The notes beneath the pieces were generated by a model, which did not search any database, had not been told where the DNA came from, and saw nothing but the letters and a program-made list of their open reading frames with translations. Shown here one piece after another: positions 46,447-64,000 of a stretch of DNA of 64,000 nucleotides; within the stretch, counting starts at the first letter, position 1, and every line of letters starts with the position of its first letter. The position numbers were made by a program, and so were the translations under genes. This DNA comes from Latrodectus hesperus (Eukaryota > Arthropoda > Arachnida > Araneae > Theridiidae), in NCBI GenBank assembly GCA_037975125.1, contig CM075853.1, forward strand, positions 56,271,091 to 56,335,090, given 5' to 3'.

Positions 46447-48789
46447 ATATTATTATTTGTTCAAGAATGGTAATATACTTAGAAATTTTTGAAAATACTA
46501 CAGTATTAAAGTATATATTTTTTATCCAAATTTAAAATAATCATAGCTTTTTTTTTTGAATTATTGAAAGTGAGTTTATGAAAAATCACCTAGAGACCAA
46601 TGCTTCCACTTTTTATACTTTTAAAATATTTTTAAAAATTCTTTAAAAAATACTTTTAAAAATTCAATCTTTCCATGCAATATTAAAGACAAGTAGTCTG
46701 CAAATACAATTCTGTAACAGTCATATAGATAGTTTAGTAGGCGTTTACTATTATTTTCTGACTCAAGCAATGAATAGGAATTAGAATATTATTATTAAAT
46801 TTTCTATTTATTATCAAATAATTTTTAAAACATTTTAATAGATAACAAATCTTTAATAAATAAAAACAAAAGTTTACAGAAAGTAACTAGATTTTTTATG
46901 ATTTTCTCATCCCTCTTTGTTGATTAATATTAGTTTTTCAGAAAAAAATAAAATATTTTTTCCAAATTTAAACAGTATAATGTTTTAAATTTAAAAAATT
47001 TATTTACCCTTTGTTTTTTTATCTTTGTTAATTGAAACAATGTAAATTAATCTTATTATATAAAACCTTTATAAAACGGAAAGGTAATTAATTATGGAAA
47101 GAATAAAACAAAAAATTGGAAATTCTGATTAAATATTTATTTTTATATTATTTATTATATATTATTTCTAATGAATACATTTAATTATAAAATTAGGAAG
47201 CATAGTTTTTCTGCAATAATATTTTAATTTAATTTTTTTACTGAAAAATATTTTAGTTTATAAATTATAATTTTTTTGTTATTAATATATTTTCACAGGA
47301 ATATGAAAAATTCTTTTTTCTTCTTACTACATGTTAGTGAATTTGACTTATTAAGACTTTGATTTATATGTAATTGTATATTATATAGAAATTATAAATT
47401 CTTAGATATTTATATTGTAACTACATGTTCAGATTACTTTTAGAAATAAATAAAACGTATATATATTAAGGAGAAAAATATTTAAATATACTAATATGCA
47501 TTTTGCAATTCAATGCGAAATTTCACAAACATGCCTTTCAAACGATATTTTTCATACTTAAGTATGTTTAATCGTTGTTTATTTCGTTAATGAAATAAAC
47601 AATGATTATTGCATAACTCAATGCTTTCGAATAGGCTAAAGAGATTTGATATTTCTAACCCTTAAGCTTTATTTCACTTAGTTAATTTTGGAATTCGCAT
47701 TAAATATCGGAAGATCTAATTTTCACCTTGAAACTTACTGAGATGGCAAAGTTATGCAAACAACATTTTATGAAATATAAATTTTACTATTGTCTTGTTG
47801 AATAACTTGTTTGCCTACTCTTAATGTAGAATTGGCACAAATGCCGTGTAATGCAGGATGCCAAATTCTGAGTTTTGTGAATTTTTGGCGGATTTTCTTG
47901 TTTATCTGGAAATTTGGTTTTCATTACGTCATAGAGATGAAGATCTATATGAGTTATGATGAAAATTCTATTCTGGCAATCCCAGAATTTACATCATTGT
48001 AAAAAGTCTCAATACGTCATCTTGGCAACATTTATTCGTCACCAAAAATTCAGAACTTGCCTTCCTTGATTATGCTGAATCCAGGGTGCAGAGATTTATT
48101 AACATATTATTTTAATATCTTTTTTAATGTTATTTAGATGATATTAAATATTTTACAACATGTTCAATAGCTATTCAGTCATTATATATTACCATGTTAA
48201 TAAATATTATATTATTACTTAAAATAAATAAAATATATGACGAAAATATTAACACACATGTAAAACTAAAATCTTAACTCAAATAAGATGCATTTTCCCA
48301 AGCAAAAAATATCATTAAATCTATTACAACTTCTATTGTTTTCTTTATTTTAAATGATTTGAAATTTAAAAAAATGCTATTCTGAATTTCGATTCATTCT
48401 CCCATCTAATTAATCAAATATAACACTTTATCGAAATGTGTTGTTTGCAATTCTTAAATATTATTCTACTGAAATTGAGTACAATGTTATCATATTATTT
48501 CAATTTATATTAAATGTGATGAACGTTTAATGTAAACCAAGAATTTTATACTTTTTGCATTGTAATTAACGATTTGTTAAATATCGTTAAAAAAAATTAA
48601 TGAAGTAAATATTTGCAAATGCTTTTTTATTGGCTAAAAATTGAGGTGATTTTATAAAAATTTCCTTCCATTTCTGAGTGAAGTAATCTGATTCCATATT
48701 AAGATAAGGATTATTATAACAATCAGAAGGACAATCAGAAGGAGAGTCCCACAAAACCTCCTTTTTGCTAAAATTTAGACATACCAAAA
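46447..48789. other. Non-coding stretch
   Basis: AT-rich, with a somewhat more complex part at about 47690-48080. No recognised gene. A hairpin lies at 47571-47606, next to a 14-bp palindrome CATACTTAAGTATG at 47553-47566. Confidence 0.5.
47571..47606. repeat. Inverted repeat, 15-nt arms
   Basis: ATCGTTGTTTATTTC at 47571-47585 pairs with 47592-47606 at 14 of 15 positions around a 6-nt loop. Confidence 0.75.
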
Positions 48790-48839
48790 TATGAGCAGTC
48801 GAAGATATGAGAAGTCAAATGTACACCAATGGCACTCTG

Positions 48840-49490
48840 GGTATATTTTTTGACTCAGCATAAAAATTTGGGCTCTTGTGTGGCCCCTCAATATGCGCAA
48901 AAAGCAGTTTGGTAGTATCTCGGGCTAAATTGGGAAGATCAGTTCGGGTATTTTGCAAAATTCCAAGAGTGATTGAGAAGGACTTTTATAAGCTTATTCA
49001 ATTTTGTTTTAGCCAGGGAAATAATCTCACAGAAAGTGAGCTTTCCAAAAAGACTGACATTCTTCTCAGCAGTCTGCCAAAGAGTCTGCTTTTTCATTCC
49101 CTTGAACCCCAGCATGTGAGGGAATCCATTGAAAATGTATGGAAAGATTGAATGAAAGTCTATTTAGTAGATTGAAAATATGCAGGCTAGTCTCATCGCC
49201 AAGAGCTCCCAAGTTAGAGAAATGCTGAGTAAAAGCGTGACTGTCAATCAAGATCCAAATGCCTTGGAAATGATCCTTCTGATCCGCATACTACAAGCAT
49301 TTTTGATAGCTATTAGCTCTAATATAAATTCTGAACAAAAAATTTGTGATTTTGATCTTGAACCCTACAGTGCTAATTAGAATATGTATATATATTCCAC
49401 TATCGGAAATTCCCACCTTCATCTCAGTTATCATCAGTATAAATCTTTAAAGAACTCTGGAGAATTTTATGCATGGCCAGAATTTTAACG
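48840..49490 (-). pseudogene. LINE RNase H and C-terminal region remnant
   Basis: RNase H would remove the RNA strand during reverse transcription. On the minus strand its motifs appear in order. KIYTDD (near 49455-49435) matches the usual YTDGS with the first Asp. ELIAIKNA (near 49310) holds the Glu. WILIDSHAF (near 49260) holds the second Asp. FQWIPSHAGVQGNEKADSLA (near 49130-49070) holds the last Asp. A frameshift separates ELIAIK from WILID, and stops lie between the first two motifs. After it, near 48900-48840, comes RGHTRAQIF followed by PECHWC, which resembles the Cys/His-bearing C-terminal tail of such LINE proteins. The motif set is complete but the frame is broken. Confidence 0.82.
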
Positions 49491-49949
49491 AGGAACGAAC
49501 GATAAGTTTTTTTCGTCATTTTTGTTTAGAGTTTGTCGTGGGAGTGTATCCCATCAATTTCCAGGCTAGCTCCCCGAAACCCAAAGAATGGTCTTCCACT
49601 ACAGAACAGGGCAGATCCAGTGATTTGGAAAAAGAAAAGGGTCAATGTTTCTTCAAATGTTAAGAAACAATTTAAGCGTAGAGTTAGATGGAATTTCTAT
49701 GCTTAGATAAAGCATAAAACTGTATTGTTTGTTAAAGTGTTAGGTTATGCAATAAGTTCTTCTCATCAAAAGAGACGGTATATTGCTTTTAAAAAAGCAC
49801 TTCGTAATTATTAAGAATATGCCTAAATCCAGTAATGATTCAAGCAGATCTATGTTGCACTCATTTAAATTTGTTAAGATTGGTGATGCAAGAACAAGAA
49901 ATGATGGATATTAAGTCTCCTTCTAGCCTTGACAACCTGGCTCTCAATA

Positions 49950-51248
49950 TACAAGATCTGTTCGAAAAGTTCGGTGAATTTTGCTAAAAAAGGAAACAAG
50001 GGAAAAGGCAAAATAGCTTTACTGGCCTTCAAATTATTCGCCATTAGCAACAATATACTTTTGACATCGGGTATACAATTGTTGGAAACTGTCTGCAAAC
50101 GCTTCTTTCGGTATGGCTCGAAGCACCGTTGTCACACGGTGTTGGATCTTAGTATTGTCGGAAAAGTGTTGGCCTTTTAAAACTCCTTTGGAGTGGGGAA
50201 ACAGGAAGAAGTTTACGGGAGCCAGATCTGGAGAATATGAAGTGTGATCCAAAACTGGAACCTGCTGGCTGTCGAGGAATTGGGTTACACGGATCGCAGT
50301 GTGCGGCTGAGCGTTGTCATGGTGCAGATTCCCCTGTCCATTCCGGTACTGTAGCCGAATCCGGCATATGCTTACCAGCAGCCGTTTTAAAACCCTCTTG
50401 TAGTATTCCGCATCGACGGTTGTAGCCGCGGGTACAAATTCACTATGGATCAAACACTTACAGTCGAAAAAGACGATCAACAACGTCTTGATCCTGGATT
50501 TTGTCAAACGACTTTTTTGGGAGGAGGTGACGACGTTGAACACCATGCCATGGATTGCCGCTTGGTCTCTGAATCGTATTGATAGCACCACGACTCATCT
50601 CCTGTTATTACTGTTTCCAAGAATTGAGGATTCCGTTCACACATGTCGATAAAATCTCCAGAGGATTCCATCCGGTATTGCTTTTGCTCGTCTGACAGCG
50701 ATTGTGGTACAAACCGGGCGCATATCTTACATTTATGCAAATGTTTGTGCACAATGGTGCTCACACTGTCTAGGCTTATCTGCAATTCATCAGCTATCAT
50801 TCTTAAAGATAGTCATCGATCTGCCGAAAGCAACCATCGAACTGGTTCTACATTTTCTGAAGTTGCGTCTTATTGTAGGGCGCCCCAACCGTGGCTCATC
50901 TTTGACATTTTCCTTTCCGTCTGTTAAGTGTTTAAACCACTCATAAAAACACTTTTTACTCACTCCTTCCTGACCGTAAACTTTCACTAACATCTCATGT
51001 GCCTCCGTTTTGCCTAACTTGAAGCAAAACTTTATGTTTATGCGTTGCTCCATGTCACACTGACAACTTTCTCACACTGACTGTGTTAAACTGCTCATAG
51101 CGTGCGCTTCCTCTTATCTGTCGTAAAATGGCCGTTAGATGGCTCTAGATGGCATTTCTCTCACTGCGTCTGCGTGAGTGCAAGATCCTAACCGGCATGA
51201 TTTTTTAATTATGAGACCAATCACCGAACTTTTCGAACACACCTTGTA
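49950..51248 (-). mobile_element. Mariner element with broken transposase (mariner 2)
   Basis: Inverted terminal repeats agree at 26 of 28 positions including the flanking TA: TACAAGATCTGTTCGAAAAG going right from 49950, and TACAAGGTGTGTTCGAAAAG going left from 51248. TA lies at both outer edges. Length is 1.3 kb, with transposase pieces on the minus strand. It differs from mariner 1 in its terminal repeats and protein, so it is a separate lineage. It sits inside the LINE remnant. Confidence 0.93.
50034..51053 (-). pseudogene. Mariner transposase, frameshifted, with DD34N triad
   Basis: The ATG at 51053 opens the N-terminus (MEQRINIKFCFKLGKT) with the helix-turn-helix region ending near GRP. 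The frame shifts at about 50800-50870. The middle part (ADELQISLDSVSTIVHKHLH, then VITGDESW with the first catalytic Asp) ends near 50504. It shifts back at a run of six T residues near 50512-50518. The last part, 50591 to 50034, carries HHDNAQPHTA with the second Asp and YSPDLAPVNFFLF. There the third catalytic position, 34 residues on, is Asn (codon AAC) instead of Asp. Summed length is about 340 codons, normal for mariner. Catalysis needs the third acidic residue, so this copy would be dead even without the frameshifts. Confidence 0.92.
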
Positions 51249-51650
51249 TTTATTGCTTGTGATCTTCGGGTCCAAAGTGTAACCAAAGTATTTCAAATTT
51301 TTAATGTAATTGGTACCATCCAGAAATATCCTAGGGTTTTAGTTAAAAAGTTGCCTGTTAGTTGTAAAAAAGTAGTCACTGATTTCAAAACTTTGAAAAT
51401 CAATTTGTGATTCTGGACGAAGGGACTAGCTTCATCCGTAGCACTATTAAGTTCGAGCCCAATATCACTAATGTCCGAGCCAGAGTGCCACACTGAGCAG
51501 AGATACTCACCCTACAATGTTTATCAATTTCCCTCTCCAAAGCAGCAATGTAGAGAATAAACAAAACAGGAGTCAAAACAGAATATCTCCAATTCTAAAA
51601 GTTATTGCGGTTAGTCGTAGTTTCTCAGTTGATCTGACGTTTATAAGATT
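51249..51650 (-). pseudogene. LINE reverse transcriptase remnant
   Basis: Minus-strand pieces match a LINE RT palm and thumb. TPVLFILYIAALEREIDK (near 51575-51520) matches the usual PQGSVLSPxLFNIYI region. Next comes the place where the catalytic FADD box should be. There the sequence reads SISAQCGT and then, in a shifted frame, LWLGH or HSGSDISDIGLELNSATDE (near 51490-51430), so the catalytic Asp pair is lost. HKLIF followed by KSVTTFLQLTGNF follows (near 51415-51355). The thumb, FLDGTNYIKNLKYFGYTLD (near 51325-51270), ends at the mariner insertion. Frame changes occur at least twice. Confidence 0.8.

Positions 51651-60004
<8,354 letters not shown>

Positions 60005-60072
<68 letters not shown>
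60005..60072. repeat. (TA)n microsatellite, about 68 bp
   Basis: Pure TA array. Confidence 0.97.
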
Positions 60073-60079
<7 letters not shown>

Positions 60080-60872
60080 TTCTGGTTTAAGCGTGTGCTT
60101 TATACCGTAACATAGCTGAGTATTGTGAACGGTCTGGGAAAGTAAATGTATATTGTTTGGAACACTCTAATCTCTCCATGATTATTGATGGGATACCATG
60201 ATGCGAACGTCAACAGTTAGATTTTTAACATCCAAACCGGAAATCACTAATTTACACCTAAATGATTATTTTCATTACCCATGTTATTCAAGAGACAATT
60301 TCATTATTCAAAAATCATGAGTAATAATTCCTACTCTGAAAATTTCAAGATAAAACATTAAGAATATCAACAAGTAATTCCTTAACAAACTTACTTGTTT
60401 ATTTTCCACATAAAGTTATTTTTACATACTTAGACAAGAAAAACGTTTCTCTTCTAAAAATAAAATGAATGAGTCAACTCAAATTATAAAAAGCCGGAAG
60501 TAATTCCTCAAAACAACATTCTTTATCACAGCCCACATACCATTCCTTTGCTACTTACATTGGATTCGGATTCTTGAAGATAATAAAAATACCTGTGGAA
60601 GGCATAACATATTTCTCCACCATTTTACACATTTACACTTTACTTCTTCTTAGCACATTGCAAAACCATTCAATCACAAGCAGATCCTGTGACTTAAAGT
60701 CATCAAAATCATTAAAAGCAAATTACATATAACTAAGATTATCCAGCTCATACATTTTCTCATTTCAAATAGAAAATTAATTTTGTTTGAATAGATTTCT
60801 CTCTGCACTACTTTTATTTTGCCACTCTTATTATATTATTAATATTTGATCAATGCTGTCAATATTCTTATT
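60073..60872. other. Non-coding stretch
   Basis: A more complex patch at about 60080-60250 is not recognised. The 15 bases GTCAATATTCTTATT at 60858-60872 are the left copy of the target duplication of the SINE that follows. Confidence 0.5.
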
Positions 60873-61151
60873 TTTGTTGTTGTCGTATGCCAGCTAGGCT
60901 AGCATTATGGGGTGCGGTGCTCCACTTTTTCAACTGAACCATATTAGGTGTGGAGTCCGACTTCCTCAGTACACACATGCTATAGGTACCCGTTTATAGA
61001 GTAGACAACCATTCACAACCCATTCATACAAAGAAAGGACAAAGACAGGATAGATAGAGAGAGGAAGAACATCCATGCCCGAACCGGGATTCAAACCCAG
61101 GACCTCCCTATCCGTAGTCAGGCACGCTGACCACTAGACAAGTTGGGGGGC
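60873..61151 (-). mobile_element. tRNA-derived SINE, minus strand, with target duplication
   Basis: On the minus strand it starts near 61151 with a tRNA-like head (A-box-like TGTCTAGTGGTCAGCG, B-box GGTTTGAATCC at plus positions 61088-61098) ending GGTTCGGGCATGGATGTT. It ends in a TTTTTGTTGTTG-type tract (ACAACAACAAAAA in its own sense) at 60873. A perfect 15-bp duplication GTCAATATTCTTATT flanks it (60858-60872 and 61152-61166). From the B box to GGATGTT it is almost identical to the SINE at 46109-46446. The rest of the body is different except for TATAAACGGGT, so the two are subfamilies sharing a head. Confidence 0.93.
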
Positions 61152-61166
61152 GTCAATATTCTTATT

Positions 61167-64000
61167 CTCTGTATATACAGTCTATATAACTCTACTGTTA
61201 CACCATTTATGCAATTTTACTTGATGATAGAAAAGTAGTGTTAGAGTAGTGTTAGAGTTATTTTCAAATACATAGTTTTTTTAAAGTTTAAATACATGTT
61301 TTTTCTACAGCTCTAAGCAATTACTTTTAATCAAAGACAAAAAAAGCAAATTGGATAAATAATATATGAGAGGGAATATGTTTAAAAACAGCAAATCATT
61401 AGAAATACGTATGACTAATGCATTTACATTATTAAACTTTAATTCTTTGTGCTTTATAAAATAAAAAAGTACTTAATACAGTAATCCCCCATTTATCCAA
61501 ACTGCCATTTAGATGTACATACATACGAATGTATATACATACTGCATAAATAAAAGACGACATGTACATTTTTGTGGAACCTGGAATGTTGTTGACTTTG
61601 GGTGAGTCAAGCCGTACATTTGAGAGTTTTTATCAATTAATTGTTTTAAGCAATGATCTCTAAAATAAGACAACAAAATATCAGTAGTTTCTTCCAACCA
61701 GTGGGTATGCCTAGTATATTTAAAGAAGATAACCTTGCTCTCATCATGCTCGAAATAGTTTCTCATCTGCTGTTGATTGTAAATAAAATAATTACAATAA
61801 AATAGTTGATTTTCTTGCTTTTTTATATTTCATTCTCATATATCATTCTCATTCTCATATTGAATTCAAAATACAATTTTTACTGTGTATTGTAATTTTT
61901 CATGTATTTTGGCTCAATTTCTGGGCTATATTGTTTAATCTATGCTTTTATTAATTCGCTAGATTTAGATTTTTAATTTCTCCGGATTAACGAAATTTTT
62001 TTTGTATAAATTTTATCTAAATGAAAATAATAATACTAAATAAACGGTATTACGGAAGAAATACATGTAGTATCATTCATTTATGTAAGGATTTGCTTCA
62101 GCTTAAATAAATCTTATCTAATAAAATGTAACTTAATACTTTAAAAATGCATTTATTAAAATATACTTTAAGTAATGAAAATTCTGTACTAAAATTCACG
62201 AATAATTTGAAGATAGATGAATATTTATAAGCAAAATGTCTTTTAAATCCACAGAATGTAATGAAATAATATTTTTTTAATTTTTCACAGTGGTCATTCA
62301 ATAAAAATAACATAGTAATTTTTATTTTATTTGACTATCGCTTGAATAATTTCATTAACAAACTTGTGAAAGAAATATGTATTCCTCATCTTATACTTTG
62401 GAACAATTAATTTTAGAAAAGTTTAGAAACATGGTGAACAATAGGAAGAAAAACGTTTTTACTTTGATTTATCAACGTTTTGAAAGAAAATACGACTGAT
62501 TTTACAGAAAGAACTTAATCAGGCCAAAAAAGAATCAGTAATGGAGAAGTAACTAGATTTTCCTTTTCCTTTTTTCTAGACTTCGATTCTAGATTACCAC
62601 TAATGACTCAGAAGCGCAGATGAGAACCAGAAACAGTAAAAAATAATAATAATGAAGCTATTTTCTTCGGAAAATAAGAAATAAATGTCTTACAAAACCG
62701 AGCACGAATGAAGACAAATTATAATTTTATGTCAAAATTAAATGCCAAGCAAACTAAACTGAAATTTCTTTGCCTGCATTTAATCACAAAAATGTCAAGA
62801 AAAGATTTTTTATGATTTATAATAGTTTGGACAGTTTATATATCTTCAATTGTAATTATATTTTATTCTTTTTATTTGAAAGAAAACTGATATAGAATAA
62901 GCAAAAAACATACATTTTACTTATAAGTTTTTATTTAAAATATTCATTGAAAGAATTACAAACAAATGCTTTTGGATTAAAAATATTTCTATAATTTTAA
63001 GAGTACAGAAAACAGAAAATCTTTATACACAATTAGATATACTTAGTTAAATTATTAAAGAATAAAACTTTAATTCATCAATCAAACTTTAAATCACACT
63101 TTAATTCAGCAATTAAACTTGTGGTAAGTATTATAAGACATTTTTTGGTTGAATTCAGGCAAACATTTATAAAACGTTGAAATCTTATATAAAAAATTTA
63201 AGACAACTTAAATTAGCAATTTTAAAAAGAAAAATAGTTTAAAATATTTTTAAATTCAGGAAAAAATGACGATATTTGTCATGTTGATTTGAAACATTAG
63301 TTTCATAACAATTTTATTTTTGTCATAAAAATCTCGAAAAAAATTAAATAATTAGAAAATATGATACTTCATTTAGCTGATTACTTTTTAAACAATACCT
63401 TGGTGTTTTAGCTAAAAAATATATAATATAATTATATTAAACATTTATAGTTATACAAAGTATATTCAATTTATAACTCCGTCAGATACGAAATTGAACA
63501 GTCATTTCGAAGAAAAGAAATCCTAAGGAAAATAAATGAATGAATAAAAAAAACAGTTCTCGAGTCAAGAAAGTTTTCTTAAGAGGCAGAGTGGAAGGAT
63601 TTCCGATAGAAAAATAATGAAATGGTCCCCTTCATTCTTTAGTTTGTTGTTTAGTCAGGAATGGAATGTCGAGAAAGAACTCGACTTATTCTTTAAAAAG
63701 AACATTTTACAAGAAAATAAGAAAACCGATATCTGATCCAATGGAAGAAAATATTTTGAGGTACTTAAAGCAAATAAATTAAATGTTATTAAAAGAATAA
63801 ATATTAAAAATTTGTACATTTTTCTTCCCAAGAAATTTCTTGAATTGTTTGGGAAGTTAAAATATTCAAAGCAAATACGAGATGATAGGAGTATTTTTGG
63901 AATATGCAAAAGCAAAGTAGATAGCAAACCACACGAAAAGTATATTGATGATATCTTTCTATTTATGTGAAATGATCAGATCAAGTCTCTAACAATAGCA
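61167..64000. other. AT-rich stretch without a recognised gene
   Basis: No supported gene or element. A 12-bp direct repeat (GTAGTGTTAGAGTA type) lies near 61235-61258. The 85-codon minus frame at 61509-61766 shows no motif I recognise. Confidence 0.5.

Larger units (their letters stand above)
48790..51650 (-). mobile_element. LINE remnant (RT and RNase H), split by a mariner
   Basis: On the minus strand, reverse-transcriptase sequence lies at 51650-51249 and RNase H plus C-terminal sequence at about 49950-48790. The 1.3 kb between them is a mariner (49950-51248). Order RT, then RNase H, then a C-terminal Cys-rich tail suits a LINE of the Jockey/I group with an RNase H domain. The clade is not resolved. 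The 5' part (ORF1, endonuclease) was not found. The remnant carries stops and frameshifts throughout. The end near 48790 is approximate, and no poly-A tail or target duplication was identified. Confidence 0.8.

Noticed and set aside
49469..49663. Plus-strand frame near the LINE as a gene
   Set aside because: The supported coding signal here is on the minus strand (LINE between RT and RNase H). The plus frame has no motif.
61479..61520. CAGTAATCCCCCATTTATCC as a pogo/Tigger-type terminal repeat
   Set aside because: It looks like such an end, but I found no convincing inverted partner and no transposase in the following 600 bp.

Overview
This is an AT-rich eukaryotic window, most likely from an arthropod and probably a spider. 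No host gene can be called with confidence. The spider assignment is an inference. It rests on the mixture of recognisable elements: a Ty3/Gypsy-type gag of the kind common in spider genomes, tRNA-headed SINEs, mariner and Tc1-like transposons, a LINE with an RNase H domain, and many long (TA)n arrays. Nothing looks bacterial: there are no operons, no dense ORFs and no CRISPR array. Almost all of the short ORFs are (TA)n read-through or chance frames in AT-rich DNA.

Layout. 1-5 kb: background sequence, a tRNA-derived SINE on the minus strand (2750-2998) and a decayed Tc1-like element with eroded terminal repeats (3664-5040). 5-18 kb: background with (TA)n arrays and a striking tandem duplication of a 1.43 kb unit, whose copies (11976-13406 and 13767-15205) are separated and flanked by (TA)n. 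18.1-22.2 kb: one LTR retrotransposon with two about 250 bp LTRs and a 4-bp target duplication CAAG. It keeps decayed gag, protease and integrase but has no reverse transcriptase. 23.1-23.7 kb: a minus-strand transposase remnant of the DUF4817/DDE_3 type. 29.7-30.1 kb: a solo LTR with a 5-bp target duplication and a (TA)n array inside it. 34.8-36.0 kb: an almost complete mariner with one in-frame stop. 46.1-46.4 and 60.9-61.2 kb: two SINEs of one tRNA-headed family in opposite orientations. 48.8-51.6 kb: a minus-strand LINE remnant (RT and RNase H), split by a second mariner at 49950-51248. Removing that mariner restores an open RT frame across the TA target.

How the parts relate. The window is a record of successive insertions and decay, not a set of cooperating genes. 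Relative ages can be read in places. The LINE is older than the mariner inside it. The LTR element's two LTRs differ by about 4 percent. The 1.43 kb duplication is very recent (about six substitutions) or an assembly product. The Tc1-like and DUF4817 remnants are much older. I did not find a new multi-gene system. The most useful observations are the nested mariner with its restorable target site, its D-to-N catalytic change, the (TA)n-bounded duplication, the RT-less LTR element, the solo LTR, and a diverged unclassified repeat pair near 10.9 and 27.9 kb.
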